Assembly (NCBI GenBank): GCA_027484445.1
Contig: JAIXSY010000025.1
Span: 186,001 to 250,000, forward strand
Direction of reading: 5' to 3'
DNA from: Verrucomicrobiaceae bacterium
Lineage (GTDB): Bacteria; Verrucomicrobiota; Verrucomicrobiia; Verrucomicrobiales; Verrucomicrobiaceae
Length of the DNA stretch: 64,000 bases
The notes under the pieces are model-generated. The model was not told the DNA's origin. It searched no databases and saw only the letters and a program-made list of their open reading frames with translations. Numbering within the stretch: position 1 is the stretch's first letter; each line of letters starts with the position of its first letter. Position numbers and translations under genes: made by a program. This document shows positions 33,849 to 43,997 of the stretch, one piece after another.

Positions 33849-35696
33849 ATGAGTTTTCGCACCACATTGTTCCTGCTAATCGCCGCTGCCCTTCTGGGGG
33901 CTGCCATTCTAGGGATCGAGCGCTACCTGCCCAGCACGCGTGAACTGGCTGAAATGCGCAAAGGCCCCGTGCGCTTTGATCCAAAAAAGATCACCCAAAT
34001 CGAAATCGAACACCCTGGAGCTAGCGATCACGTCAGCCTACAGTGGGATGGTGGACAGTGGTGGGTACGGCAGCCTTTCAGTGACTTGGCCGACCCCGAA
34101 CGCGTGACCAAACTGCTCGCAGAAATCCAATCCACAGGCTGGCTGCAACGCGTGCACCGCCGTGAGTTCGATGACGATGCATGGGAACGAACCCTGCTAG
34201 ACAAACCCCGACATCGGATCCGGCTCAATGAGGGGGCGACCTGTGTGCTGGACCTCGCGGTGGGGGCACCTTCCCCTGTCGAGGGTAGCCATTACGTGGC
34301 CCTTCAACCGACCTCGGACAAAGCCAAGCCAGCAGCCTACGCAGCCCGCACCCCTTTGCCCGAGATGCTGAAGGCCACCTCCTCCGAGTGGCGTGACAAC
34401 AAGCTGCTGCGTCTGCCAGCCGACCTTGTCACTGGAGTGAAGCTGGCACACGCTGGCGGCCAGATCGAGCTGCTAAGAGCCGATGAAAAATCACCCTGGG
34501 AGCTAGTGAAACCCCTGCGCGTGCGCGGCAGCAGCGAGCGCATCAATGACCTGCTTTCTACCCTGCTGAACCTGACCGTCAAAAGTGCCACTGAACCGGC
34601 GTCCGGGACTCAGGCCGTGCCCTCCGTCGCCGTGCCAGGCCTCACAGGACAGGAACTGCGCGCCCAACTGACGCTGAAAGGCTTCGTCAAACCGGTCGAA
34701 ATCACTTTGGAAAAACCCGAAGCGCCAGGAGCCTCCGAGACCACTGCCCGCATGAACCTGCGCAGGCCTGTCTTCACGATCATCTCGAAGTCGCTGAACA
34801 CACTCTGGGCTGAACCGAATCAGCTCCGCGATCGCATGCTGGCCAGGATCGACCGCGACGCCGTCACTGCCATCCACATCACCAGTGCCCTTCACCTGCC
34901 GATCCAGATGGAAAAGCGGGACGATTCGTGGTTGATCCAACGCAACGACCGCTGGTCCGCTGCGAACGGCGACCGCATCACGCGCTTTTTTGAGGCCATG
35001 AATGCCTTTCAGGTGCTGGAATTCACCTCCGATAGTGCAGCCAACTTGGCACCCTACGGCCTGGATGCCCCCTTCTTGAACGTCAGCTGGACCACCGCCG
35101 GCAAAAAAACGACGCTCCAGTTCGGTGCCAATGCGGAGAGCACTGAATTCTTCGCAAAGTATGCCAACGAGCCTTCCGTAGTGCGAGTGGATGCGTCCAT
35201 CCTACCATCGGTGCCACAGGAAGGCATCAAATGGAAGGGCCTGGGCATCATGCGCTTCAGCCAATTTGCCCTGCGACAAATCAGCCTCTCCGCGGGAACA
35301 GCTCCCCCGACATCCCTCAGCTACGACCCCACGACGGCGCAGTGGACCGGCAGCCGCGCAGGCAAAGACATCTCGCCTCTGATTGACCGAGTCAAAGCAG
35401 ACCGTCTGGCCAATGCACTCGCCAAGCTGAACGTGCAGGACTGGGTCGGTGACACCACGGCCGCGATTCCTCTGCTGCAAAACCCAGCGCTGCGTGTCGT
35501 CGTCACCCTGGGGGAGCCGGGCAGCAGCACAGGGCCAACACGTGACCTTGTGCTTAGCTTCAGCCCTACCCAGGCAGACAACATGAACGCAGCGCTCTTC
35601 TATGGCCAGCTTCAGGGTGACGCTGATATCTTCTACATCGCACGCGGCACCTTGCTGGAGCTGCTGGCTCCCGTATTTCGCTCACCGGAAAAGTAG
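33849..35696 (+). CDS. DUF4340-domain membrane-anchored protein
   Basis: A 615-residue protein with one N-terminal transmembrane helix (FRTTLFLLIAAALLGAAILGI) and a large extracytoplasmic part. The repeated pattern 'WWVRQPF..LAD...V..LL..I' and 'WELVKPLRVRGSSERINDLL' marks DUF4340 units; three are visible (near residues 60-150, 200-260, 340-420), each with a trailing 'lG.....g..Yv' strand set. In other Verrucomicrobia and Planctomycetes such proteins lie downstream of GldG-like ABC-transporter auxiliary proteins, but here no ABC genes are adjacent. The function is unknown. Confidence 0.82.
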   Translation: MSFRTTLFLLIAAALLGAAILGIERYLPSTRELAEMRKGPVRFDPKKITQIEIEHPGASDHVSLQWDGGQWWVRQPFSDLADPERVTKLLAEIQSTGWLQRVHRREFDDDAWERTLLDKPRHRIRLNEGATCVLDLAVGAPSPVEGSHYVALQPTSDKAKPAAYAARTPLPEMLKATSSEWRDNKLLRLPADLVTGVKLAHAGGQIELLRADEKSPWELVKPLRVRGSSERINDLLSTLLNLTVKSATEPASGTQAVPSVAVPGLTGQELRAQLTLKGFVKPVEITLEKPEAPGASETTARMNLRRPVFTIISKSLNTLWAEPNQLRDRMLARIDRDAVTAIHITSALHLPIQMEKRDDSWLIQRNDRWSAANGDRITRFFEAMNAFQVLEFTSDSAANLAPYGLDAPFLNVSWTTAGKKTTLQFGANAESTEFFAKYANEPSVVRVDASILPSVPQEGIKWKGLGIMRFSQFALRQISLSAGTAPPTSLSYDPTTAQWTGSRAGKDISPLIDRVKADRLANALAKLNVQDWVGDTTAAIPLLQNPALRVVVTLGEPGSSTGPTRDLVLSFSPTQADNMNAALFYGQLQGDADIFYIARGTLLELLAPVFRSPEK

Positions 35697-35750
35697 CTGC
35701 CGCCAGCAGCAGCGTGGCATTCGCTCCCTTGCTGAGAAGGTCTGTGTGCA

Positions 35751-36722
35751 TCAACATACTGTCAGTCCACGGGCGCGCATGTCACGGAACCAGCGGACAT
35801 ACTCCGGCACGCCTTGAGCGATAGTGGTGGTGGGTCGGAAATTCAGCAGACGCACCGCTTTGCTTACATCCGCTGAGGTCAACGGCACATCCCCCGGCTG
35901 GTCAGGCAACTGCCGAACCTGGGCTTTTTTACCCACAGTCTCTTCGATCGTGGTGATGAGGTCATTCAGCGTCACCGTCTGGGAACCGCCAAGATTGAAG
36001 ATGTCACAAAGAGGACCGGTGCGGTAATTCACAGCCCCAAGTATGCCGTCCACGATGTCACTGATGAAAGTGTAATCACGGGCTGTGCTGCCATCGCCAT
36101 ACTTGTCGATAGGTTGGCCATCTTCGATCAAGCGAGTAAACTTGGAGATGGCAAGATCCGGACGCTGACGAGGGCCATACACAGTGAAGAACCGCAGGCA
36201 CACCGTGCGGATGCCATGGAGGTGGCTGTAGTTCGAGCACATCTGCTCTCCCGCCATCTTCGTCATCGCATAGGGGCTGATGGTCTGCAAAATCGGATCT
36301 TCTTCGCTGAATGGGACCTTTGAGTTTACCCCGTAAACGGAAGAGCTGCTTGCGAAGACGAAGTGCCCACAGCCGGTGCGGCGAGCGGCCTCCAGCAGAT
36401 GAAAGGTACCTTTGATGTTGGTGTCGATGTAAAGCTCAGGATCTGCGATGGAAGGCCGCACGCCAGCCCGCGCTGCAAGGTGAATGACGGCATCGAAGCG
36501 TCCTTCCTCGAAGACCTTGTGGACAAAAGTAGCATCGGTCAGCTCGCCCTCTCGCACCTGCACACGTGGCAGCAGCCCAGCGAGGTTCGCCCGCTTGATG
36601 GCAGGATTGTAGTAGTCGTTGAAGCTATCCAGGACAGTGACCTGGGTGTCGCTACGGGTGAGGAGCCTTTCGACGGTATGGGAGCCGATGAAGCCGGCTC
36701 CGCCGGTGACTAGGATGTGCAT
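35751..36722 (-). CDS. NAD-dependent epimerase/dehydratase, UDP-glucuronate 4-epimerase-like
   Basis: A 323-residue extended SDR enzyme. It has the N-terminal Rossmann motif TGGAGFIGSHTVERLL, the LDSFNDYYNPAIKRAN segment typical of UDP-glucuronate/UDP-sugar 4-epimerases, HLAARAGVRPSI, the serine region FASSSSVYG and the catalytic YAMTK (Tyr-x3-Lys). FTVYGPRQRPDLAI and DYTFISDIVDGI follow in the substrate half. It most likely interconverts UDP-glucuronate and UDP-galacturonate for surface polysaccharide. It lies 112 bases downstream of the Hsp70 gene on the same strand and may be read as the third gene of a fabD-hsp70-epimerase unit. Confidence 0.9.
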   Translation of the reverse strand: MHILVTGGAGFIGSHTVERLLTRSDTQVTVLDSFNDYYNPAIKRANLAGLLPRVQVREGELTDATFVHKVFEEGRFDAVIHLAARAGVRPSIADPELYIDTNIKGTFHLLEAARRTGCGHFVFASSSSVYGVNSKVPFSEEDPILQTISPYAMTKMAGEQMCSNYSHLHGIRTVCLRFFTVYGPRQRPDLAISKFTRLIEDGQPIDKYGDGSTARDYTFISDIVDGILGAVNYRTGPLCDIFNLGGSQTVTLNDLITTIEETVGKKAQVRQLPDQPGDVPLTSADVSKAVRLLNFRPTTTIAQGVPEYVRWFRDMRARGLTVC

Positions 36723-36834
36723 GGGACGTGAAAAGGAAGGCTGGAAAAAGGAAAAGAGTCGGTAAGCTCTCGCAGAGCAACCAGCTTTGCAACCCCATGG
36801 TGTCCGAAAACCTAGCCCACTCCAAGGCTAGGAA

Positions 36835-38628
36835 TCAGGTTATTCCCCTTCGGGCCAGAGACTCTTCGACCGCTCGCTCGACGAGCCGCACGGCAAGCTC
36901 TTGGGTGGCATCGTCCAGCACCGCCGTGGCTTTTTTTAACGCATTCGCATCGTGAGGCTCAGCCATCAACAATCGCTGAACTTCCGCAGCTGCGGCTTGA
37001 ATCAGCCCGCGCTCAGCCTCGCTCACAGCATCGCCAAACTGGGCTAACGCCGTCTCGACTGCAGGCAAAAGCTCCTGCGCCTTCAGCTTGGCCTCCGTCC
37101 AGACACGCTCGTTCATGTCCTCAAAAGCGTGCTCGACACTCTCGGCGATCATTTGTTCGACGCGCTCATCATCGACATCGACAGCCGTGTTTTGGATCTC
37201 CAGCACCGTGTCCTGCCCCGTGGCAGTGTCTCGGGCGAGGACTTGGAGGATGCCGTTTGCATCAATGGTAAACTGAACCCCCACGCGTGCGCTGCCCTTG
37301 GGACCTGGCGGAAAGGGCACGACGACACGCCCTAGCTCCCAGTTGTCTTTGGCGAGTTCACGCTCGCCCTGGAGCACACGGATCAGCATGTCTTTCTGCC
37401 CTGCGACAGCATTGGTAAACATCTCCCCTGCCTTGCACGGAATCGTGGAATTGCGCGGGATGATGATGTTCATCAACCCGCCAAAGGTCTCGATGCCGAG
37501 CGAAAGTGGCGTGACATCGAGCAGCAAAACGTGGCGCAGAGACCCACTGAGAATGCCTGCCTGAATCACGGCACCCATGGCTACCGCTTCATCTGGATTT
37601 TGAGAGATGTTCGGCTCCCGCCCAAAAAGCTTGGCGACAAAGCGACGCACCAGGGGGATGCGAGTGCTTCCCCCAACGAGGATGACCTCATCCAACTGCT
37701 CTGGGGAAAGCCCCGCATCGCTCAACGCCCGAAGGCAATGCGACTTCGTGCGCTCAATCAGAGGCCGGATTAGCTTCTCGAAGGTCTCGCGGCTCAGCTC
37801 CATGCTGAGGCTGTTTTGGCCATCATAAAACGGCAGCTCCACCCGCGTCACTTCCTCGTTAGAGAGACGCTTCTTGGCCGCCTCAGCGACCTCCAGAAAC
37901 AAAGCAGGATCTGTCTCCGTAGGGGCCAGATAAGCAGCAAGCGCACGGTCGATATCATCACCACCGAGCTGTGTATCTCCAGCGGTGCTGAGCACCTGAA
38001 ATACCCCCTCACGCATCTCCAGGATGCTGATGTCAAAGGTGCCTCCCCCCAGATCATAAACCGCGATCTTTTGATGCTCGCCCAGTTTATCCAATCCGTA
38101 AGCGAGTGCGGCAGCCGTTGGCTCACTGACAATGCGCTCGACCGTTAGCCCAGCCAGTTCGCCCGCCTGCTTGGTGGCGTTGCGTTGGCCATCATTGAAA
38201 TAAGCAGGCACCGTGATGACCGCACGGCTGACGGGTTGCTCCAAGGCACGCTCTGCGATGGCCTTCAGCCGCCGCAAAATTTCTGCCGAAACCTGCACCG
38301 GCGTGGTGCCGAGGTGACGCAAGTGGTAGGGCGGCTGCCAATCCCCTTCCCCAGGGCGGCGTCCAATCAGTCGCTTCACACTAGTCACCGTGCGCTGCGG
38401 TTCTAGGCCACGTTTGCGCAAAGCCGCAGCACCGACCAAGACTTGGCCATCAGCCGCATAATTCACGGACGAAGGAGTGAGTCGGCTTCCCGATTCATCG
38501 GCCAGCAGGATCGGGAAACCACTATCCACCACCCCGACGAGTGAATTCGTCGTGCCCAGGTCGATGCCAAGGATGAAAGAAGAAGTGCTCAAGGCCGGAG
38601 TGAGTTCAGGCCGGGATGAGTTCAGCAA
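36835..38628 (-). CDS. Hsp70-family chaperone (DnaK/HscA-like)
   Basis: A 597-residue Hsp70. The ATPase domain has GIDLGTTNSLVGVV, TVPAYFNDGQRNATKQAG, the EPTAAALAYGLDK loop and VYDLGGGTFDISILE. The C-terminal part has the substrate-binding domain (LLLDVTPLSLGIETFGG, FTIDANGILQVLARD) and a helical lid. It is shorter than housekeeping DnaK (about 640) and ends ARRGIT without the EEVD-like tail. The helical lid is followed by no further extension. HscA is similar in length, but no iron-sulfur assembly genes are nearby, and no DnaJ or GrpE either. No ATG is available: a TTG at the end used here overlaps the fabD stop by 23 bases and is preceded by GGAAG. Another TTG 36 bases further in (MSTSSFILGIDLG) is possible. 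Confidence 0.88.
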   Translation of the reverse strand: MLNSSRPELTPALSTSSFILGIDLGTTNSLVGVVDSGFPILLADESGSRLTPSSVNYAADGQVLVGAAALRKRGLEPQRTVTSVKRLIGRRPGEGDWQPPYHLRHLGTTPVQVSAEILRRLKAIAERALEQPVSRAVITVPAYFNDGQRNATKQAGELAGLTVERIVSEPTAAALAYGLDKLGEHQKIAVYDLGGGTFDISILEMREGVFQVLSTAGDTQLGGDDIDRALAAYLAPTETDPALFLEVAEAAKKRLSNEEVTRVELPFYDGQNSLSMELSRETFEKLIRPLIERTKSHCLRALSDAGLSPEQLDEVILVGGSTRIPLVRRFVAKLFGREPNISQNPDEAVAMGAVIQAGILSGSLRHVLLLDVTPLSLGIETFGGLMNIIIPRNSTIPCKAGEMFTNAVAGQKDMLIRVLQGERELAKDNWELGRVVVPFPPGPKGSARVGVQFTIDANGILQVLARDTATGQDTVLEIQNTAVDVDDERVEQMIAESVEHAFEDMNERVWTEAKLKAQELLPAVETALAQFGDAVSEAERGLIQAAAAEVQRLLMAEPHDANALKKATAVLDDATQELAVRLVERAVEESLARRGIT

Positions 38629-39541
38629 CGGCAGCTTCCAGCGAAGGCAGATCTTTGATGCTGATGACCTTCGCGGACTTGTCGATTTTGCCCATCAGAC
38701 CAGCAAGCGTGGCATCGGGTCCCAGCTCGATGAAAAGCTCATGCCCTGCCGCGCGCAGCGCCTGGATAGACTCCACCCAGCGCACGCTACCCGTGACCTG
38801 AGAGGTGAGCGTACTGCGGATTTCCTCAGGCGTGCTGACTGCGCGTGCTTCGAAATTGCAGATCACAGGCACGCTTGGCGACTGAAGGGGGGCCGCAGCC
38901 AAAGCTGACGCGAGTTTTTCCTGTGCGCTCTTCATCAGGCGGCTGTGGTAGGCACCCGCCACTGGCAGCGGGATGGCACGCTTGATGCCTTTATCTTTCG
39001 CCTTTGCCGCAGCAGCCTGGATGCCCTCGACGCTACCACTCAGCACGATCTGCCCCGGCGCGTTGAGATTGGCCACATCGACCTCACATTCTGCTGCGAG
39101 TTCGCGAATGACGGACTCTTCCCCACCCAGCATGGCCAGCATGGCACCCTGAGTGTTTTCGCAGGCTTCCTCCATGAAGCTACCGCGCTGGAAGACCAAA
39201 TTTAAGCCTGTAGCAAAATCAAACGTGCCAGCAGCAGCATGAGCCGTGAACTCACCCAGAGAAAGCCCAGCCGTGGCTGCAATCTTGAGGTGAGGCACCT
39301 TTTGTTTCAGGATCTCCAGAATCGCCAAACCATGAGCATACAGCGCTGGCTGGCATCGGCTGGTGCGAGTCAGCTCCTCCATCGGCCCCTCAAACATGAC
39401 CTGGGTCAGCGAATACCCTAGTGCCGCATTGGCTTGATCAAACAGAGAGCGCACCGCAGGGAAAGCCTCGGCGAGGTCTTTGCCCATGCCGACTTTCTGA
39501 GCACCTTGACCAGCAAAGAGGAGAACAGCAGAGACAGACAT
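38606..39541 (-). CDS. fabD: Malonyl-CoA:ACP transacylase
   Basis: A 311-residue enzyme loading malonyl units onto acyl carrier protein for fatty-acid synthesis. Marks: the oxyanion GQGAQKVGMG near residue 10, the nucleophile in GLSLGEFTA (Ser94), the Arg-containing QRGSFMEEA block, the catalytic His in AGAYHSRLM, and a QVTGSVRW motif near the C-terminus. Length matches FabD. Other fab genes are not adjacent; instead the Hsp70 gene overlaps its 3' end, so the two are probably translated from one message. Confidence 0.95.
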   Translation of the reverse strand: MSVSAVLLFAGQGAQKVGMGKDLAEAFPAVRSLFDQANAALGYSLTQVMFEGPMEELTRTSRCQPALYAHGLAILEILKQKVPHLKIAATAGLSLGEFTAHAAAGTFDFATGLNLVFQRGSFMEEACENTQGAMLAMLGGEESVIRELAAECEVDVANLNAPGQIVLSGSVEGIQAAAAKAKDKGIKRAIPLPVAGAYHSRLMKSAQEKLASALAAAPLQSPSVPVICNFEARAVSTPEEIRSTLTSQVTGSVRWVESIQALRAAGHELFIELGPDATLAGLMGKIDKSAKVISIKDLPSLEAAVAELIPA

Positions 39542-39761
39542 GCAGAATGAAAAAGAGAGAGTTGGAGGTGAAATCAGGCCGACAGCCCACCGGGGATGTC
39601 ATGGACCCTGAAGGGCCTTCCTGAAACAAGGCGTGATGTCAAAGGCAAAATGGACATCTGGAAAAGGCCATTGACGCTCTCACTTTGGGCACTACTCTCC
39701 GCGCCGTCCCGGACGCATCATCAAATCATGATTCGTCCATATCACCCACACGACCCACACC

Positions 39762-40982
39762 ATGTCCCGTAGTTTCATCTTCTCGTCCGAGTCCGTCGGC
39801 GAAGGCCATCCTGACAAAGTTTGCGACACCATCTCTGACGCCATCCTCGACGCCTGCTTGGCCGTGGACAAGAGCAGCCGCGTGGCCTGCGAAACCTTCG
39901 CGAAGAGCAACATCGTCGTCGTCGGTGGTGAGATCACCATCCCCAAGCTTCAGAACAAAAAGCTCGGCACCACCAAGCCGATCGATGAAGTCATTAACAT
40001 CGGCAAAGTCATCCGCGAAGCCGTGCGCGGCATCGGCTACGTCAATGACGATGATGTTTTCCACGCTGACAAACTCTTCATCAACAACTACCTGACTATC
40101 CAGAGCCCCGACATCGCTCAAGGCGTTGATGCTGCAGCAGCTGAGGGCAAAAAGACCTCCGAGCAGGGTGCCGGCGACCAGGGCATCATGTTTGGCTATG
40201 CCTGCGATGAGACGCCAGAACTCATGCCTGCACCGATCATGTATGCTCACCGCCTTGGCCGCGAGCTGACCAAGATTCGCAAAGCTGGAAAGCTGGCCAA
40301 GTGGCTGCGGCCCGACGCGAAGAGCCAAGTCTCTGTCGAGTATGTCGATGGCAAGCCTACCCGCATCGTGAACGTTGTCATTTCGACCCAACACGCCGAA
40401 AGCGCCACGCACAAAGAAATCGAGAAGTTCTGCATCGAGCAAATCGTCAAGAAAGTGCTGCCAAAGAACATGCTCACCAAGGACACCGAGTATCTCATCA
40501 ACCCGACCGGCAAGTTCGTCGTGGGCGGTCCGCAGGGTGATAGCGGTCTGACCGGTCGCAAGATCATCGTGGATACCTACGGCGGCATGGGCCGTCACGG
40601 CGGGGGTGCCTTCTCCGGCAAAGATCCGTCCAAAGTGGACCGTAGCGCCGCCTACATGGGCCGCTGGGTCGCCAAGAACGTCGTCGCCGCAGGCCTTGCC
40701 GCACGCTGTGAAGTTCAGTTTGCCTACGCCATCGGCCATCCAAAACCCGTCAGCGTTCACATCGACACCTTTGGAACCGGCATTGCAGGCGATGACAAGA
40801 TCCTTGACGCGGTGCTCAAGGTCTTCTCCTTCAAACCAGCTGACATCGTCAAGCAGCTCAACCTTCTTCGCCCAATCTACAGCAAGAGCACGAACTACGG
40901 CCACTTTGGCAAGATCGACGATGCTGACCTGACCTGGGAACTGACCACCAAGGCAGATGCCCTGAAGAAGGCCGTGAAATAA
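39762..40982 (+). CDS. metK: S-adenosylmethionine synthetase
   Basis: A 406-residue cytosolic enzyme making SAM from methionine and ATP. Conserved blocks are present throughout: [20 protein letters not shown] at the N-terminus, the [18 protein letters not shown] loop, [20 protein letters not shown] and [19 protein letters not shown]. The chain is full length. The upstream 220 bases were inspected for a SAM riboswitch; no SAM-I kink-turn pattern, SAM-II pseudoknot or T-box sequence was recognised. A strong terminator follows. A long antisense open frame across this gene is a codon-bias shadow. Confidence 0.97.
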   Translation: MSRSFIFSSESVGEGHPDKVCDTISDAILDACLAVDKSSRVACETFAKSNIVVVGGEITIPKLQNKKLGTTKPIDEVINIGKVIREAVRGIGYVNDDDVFHADKLFINNYLTIQSPDIAQGVDAAAAEGKKTSEQGAGDQGIMFGYACDETPELMPAPIMYAHRLGRELTKIRKAGKLAKWLRPDAKSQVSVEYVDGKPTRIVNVVISTQHAESATHKEIEKFCIEQIVKKVLPKNMLTKDTEYLINPTGKFVVGGPQGDSGLTGRKIIVDTYGGMGRHGGGAFSGKDPSKVDRSAAYMGRWVAKNVVAAGLAARCEVQFAYAIGHPKPVSVHIDTFGTGIAGDDKILDAVLKVFSFKPADIVKQLNLLRPIYSKSTNYGHFGKIDDADLTWELTTKADALKKAVK

Positions 40983-41019
40983 TCCCCCCAACTCTCAAAT
41001 CAGCCCTCCCGGAAAACCC

Positions 41020-41056
41020 AAGCCGCGCAGATTTCTTCTGCGCGGCTTCTTGTTTT
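41020..41056 (+). terminator. Rho-independent terminator of metK
   Basis: An 11-base perfect stem, AAGCCGCGCAG with CTGCGCGGCTT, around a 7-base loop (ATTTCTT), followed by CTTGTTTT. It is one of the strongest terminators in the window and lies about 40 bases after the metK stop. Confidence 0.93.
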
Positions 41057-41144
41057 CAGAGACTGGATTCAGAGAATTTAACCTGGAGCTCGAACTTCTG
41101 CGTCAACGGGGCATTCTTGCAGCGATGAACTTCAGTATCTGGGT

Positions 41145-43994
41145 TTAATCCAAGTAGATCAGCTCATTCGCATTCAAAAGAGCACGGCACATGGCGCGCA
41201 CGCCGTGGCGAGAGATCAGCTGCTCGGCGGCTTTGAGTTCCATCGTCTCCGGCTTACGCTGGAAAACAATCCAATAAGCCGCTTCCACCGCTTTGGCTTG
41301 AGGCAGCCGCTCTGCCAGAGCACCAGCCATATCCAGAACAAAGCTGTGATTCAGCAAGGTCAACGCCTGCAGCGGTGTCGTGGTATTGGCTCGGCGAGGT
41401 GCTGCAAACGCGGGGTCAGGAAAATCAAAATCACTCAACAAATCCACAATGCTAGCCCGCGCACTTTGATGATATACCGCGCGGCGATAGGTCTCAGGAC
41501 CATGCTGATCCAACGGTGAATAGGTGCTCACATTGTTCTGCATGTGCTTGTAAAGCCTGAAGCCTGCACCTCCCATCGGCTCAAGCAGCAATCGCCCAGC
41601 GACGAAGAGCATCGTGTCGCGCACCTCTTCGGCCTGCAATCTTCGCGGCGGAAATCGCCACAGCAAACGCGAGGCAGCATCCACACGCGCACCGTCTTCA
41701 CGATGGGCAGCACTTTGTTGGTAGGTCTTCGAGAGCAAAATCTCCCGGTGCAATGCCTTCAAACGCCAGCCATGAGCGATGAGCCGATTGGCCAAATAAT
41801 CGAGTAACTCAGGATGCGTAGGCGGACTGCCCAAGTAGCCAAAATCACTGGGCGTATCCACGATCCCAGTGCCGAAATGCCACTGCCACACACGGTTGGC
41901 CAGCACACGAGCGGTCAGCGGATTCTGCTGCGTGATCCATTTGGCCAAAGCGAGACGACGCTCGCCTTCAGGAGCATCAACCGGCAGCTGGTAGGCGGGT
42001 GTCACCTCACTCAGCACTTTTAGGCTGGCGGGCAAAACGATTTCCCCTGGCTTCATCGGGTCGCCACCTCTGTACAGTCTTGTGGGTTCTTTCGGTTGGA
42101 CATGATTGCCTACCCACATCTGCGGCAAAGGCGGCACCCGACTGATCTTTGCCTGAGTTGCAGCGATCTGCTTTTGCAGCGCTGCGAGACGCGCTCCTTG
42201 CTCAGCGGTGATGACTGCTTTCCGTGCTTTGGCCAAGGCATGGCCAGGCGTCGCAGGCTGGCGACCTTCATCCGTCGCCACCGTTGTCCACGTTTGACCA
42301 TCCTCGGAGACTTGAATTTCATACTCCGTGGGCGTTGCCCCACGCACCTTGCTTTCATCCGTGCCAAGCTCGCCACGAGCATTGATGAAGTTCACGCGGG
42401 TGATGCGTTCAGGTTTCGCAAAGGTCAGCGTGAGCACAGGTGGATTGCCAATGAACCAAGCCTCTCCACGCGCACCATCAATGCAGTATTGCGGACCGTA
42501 TGCCTGGGGGAAATCTTCCGCCACGGCAGAGCGTGCGCCTTCAGCTTGAGTGCCATGGCTAAACAGCGCGACATTCTTGCCCGAAGTGTCAAAGACCTCG
42601 AACTCCGTCAATTTGCCACCGCCAGCACGCTTGGAGGAAGCGCCCTGATAATCGCTCGTGAAACTGTGAATCACGAAACGAAGCTGCTTGGCCACAATGG
42701 GCGCAAAACTTTCTTCAGTGCCATGCACATCCACCGCAGAACGCGGGAAGCGAAGATCAGCAACCGCTTCCTTAGCACGATCATTCACTGCTTTTTCTAG
42801 CGCATTGTACTCTGCCGTGAGACGAGACAGCTCAGCTTGCAAAGGCTTCAACTCCTGCTGATGAGCTGCGCGCGCCTCATCCGTAGCGACTACACGACGA
42901 CCATGGATCACGCCTTCAAAGGCTGCCTTGATCCGATAGTAATCATCCGCAGGAATGGGATCAAACTTGTGATCATGACAGCGCGCACAGTTGATGGTAA
43001 GACCGAGAAAAGCGCCACTCGTGGCCGTCACCATCTCGTCTAAAGTTGCAGCTCGAATGTTTGCCTGTGCCACAGGATCTTGATTGCCCACATCATCGTA
43101 AGGCCCCGCGACAAGAAAGGCACTGCCGACTTCGACGTTAGGCTGGTTTTTGCCAATCACATCTCCAGCGAGGTGCTCCATGATCAATTGATCGAAGGGC
43201 TTGTCGGCATGGATGCTACGGATGACGTAATCACGGAAGGGCCAGAGATCGTCGATGATGAAATTGCGCTCGAATCCATTGGATTCACCAAAACGAACGA
43301 CATCTAGCCAATGACGTGCATAGCGTTCGCCATAACGTGGTGAAGCTAACAAACGATCCACAAGTGCTACGATATCGGGCTTCTGTAAAAAGGATTCCAC
43401 CTCCTCCGGGGTCGGCGGCAAACCATGCAGATCATAGGTCATGCGGCGAATCAACGCGCGCGGATCGGCAGGTGGATTGAAATCGAGTCCCTTCTCCTTG
43501 AGCTTGGCTGCGATAAAGTCATCAATACCCGTGCCTTTGGAATCGAAGGTTAGAGATTTCCAATCGCGAAGCGGTTGCAGGGACCACCAAGTCTTGTCCG
43601 CACGCTTCATCTCCACTTTCACGCCTTCGCGGGGATCAGGCGCACCCATTTTCACCCAGGTCACCAAATCAGCGAGGATGGCAGCCGCTAGCTTGGGCTT
43701 CTTGGGCGGCATCTCGAGATCCTCTTGCAAATGCTGAATACTGCGGATCAGCAGGCTCTCTTCCGGCTTGCCTGGAATGATCGCTGGCTCACCGCTGTCT
43801 CCACCTTTTTGCCAGCCAGCCTTGGAGTCGAGATAGAGGTTGCCTTTGAGCTTCTTAGCCTCCGCACTGTGGCAGGAATAACAATGCTCGACCAGCACAG
43901 GGCGCACTTTTTGTTCGAAGAAAAGCAATCCCTCAGAGCTAGCGGATGCCGTGTGAACCGACACGCCCGCGATGAATGAAAAGAATAGCTTCAT
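41145..43994 (-). CDS. PSD1-type cytochrome protein with an inserted F5/8C-like domain
   Basis: A 949-residue exported protein, last gene of a three-gene operon. Order: signal peptide (1-20); PSCyt1 with haem motif CYSCH (38-42); DUF1549 with DLHGLPPTPEEVESF and a second haem motif CARCH (336-340). A segment of ~170 residues (~425-575) resembles a discoidin/F5-8 type C beta-sandwich (QLRFVIHSFTSDY, KLTEFEVFD, LTLTFAKPERITRVNFINAR, TPTEYEIQVSEDGQTWTTVA). A short coiled coil follows. DUF1553 then has WQWHFGTGIVDTPSDFGYL and ends ...NANELIYLD. F5/8C domains commonly bind glycans, so the insertion suggests carbohydrate binding. The DUF1501 gene ends 4 bases upstream, giving tight translational linkage. 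Confidence 0.92.
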   Translation of the reverse strand: MKLFFSFIAGVSVHTASASSEGLLFFEQKVRPVLVEHCYSCHSAEAKKLKGNLYLDSKAGWQKGGDSGEPAIIPGKPEESLLIRSIQHLQEDLEMPPKKPKLAAAILADLVTWVKMGAPDPREGVKVEMKRADKTWWSLQPLRDWKSLTFDSKGTGIDDFIAAKLKEKGLDFNPPADPRALIRRMTYDLHGLPPTPEEVESFLQKPDIVALVDRLLASPRYGERYARHWLDVVRFGESNGFERNFIIDDLWPFRDYVIRSIHADKPFDQLIMEHLAGDVIGKNQPNVEVGSAFLVAGPYDDVGNQDPVAQANIRAATLDEMVTATSGAFLGLTINCARCHDHKFDPIPADDYYRIKAAFEGVIHGRRVVATDEARAAHQQELKPLQAELSRLTAEYNALEKAVNDRAKEAVADLRFPRSAVDVHGTEESFAPIVAKQLRFVIHSFTSDYQGASSKRAGGGKLTEFEVFDTSGKNVALFSHGTQAEGARSAVAEDFPQAYGPQYCIDGARGEAWFIGNPPVLTLTFAKPERITRVNFINARGELGTDESKVRGATPTEYEIQVSEDGQTWTTVATDEGRQPATPGHALAKARKAVITAEQGARLAALQKQIAATQAKISRVPPLPQMWVGNHVQPKEPTRLYRGGDPMKPGEIVLPASLKVLSEVTPAYQLPVDAPEGERRLALAKWITQQNPLTARVLANRVWQWHFGTGIVDTPSDFGYLGSPPTHPELLDYLANRLIAHGWRLKALHREILLSKTYQQSAAHREDGARVDAASRLLWRFPPRRLQAEEVRDTMLFVAGRLLLEPMGGAGFRLYKHMQNNVSTYSPLDQHGPETYRRAVYHQSARASIVDLLSDFDFPDPAFAAPRRANTTTPLQALTLLNHSFVLDMAGALAERLPQAKAVEAAYWIVFQRKPETMELKAAEQLISRHGVRAMCRALLNANELIYLD

Positions 43995-43997
43995 GGA

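Noticed and set aside
39542..39761. Possible SAM riboswitch before metK
   Set aside because: No SAM-I, SAM-II or SAM/SAH core sequence could be recognised; a covariance-model search would decide.
39726..40991. 421-codon open frame antisense to metK
   Set aside because: It mirrors the whole conserved metK gene, a GC-bias effect; the sense frame is certain.
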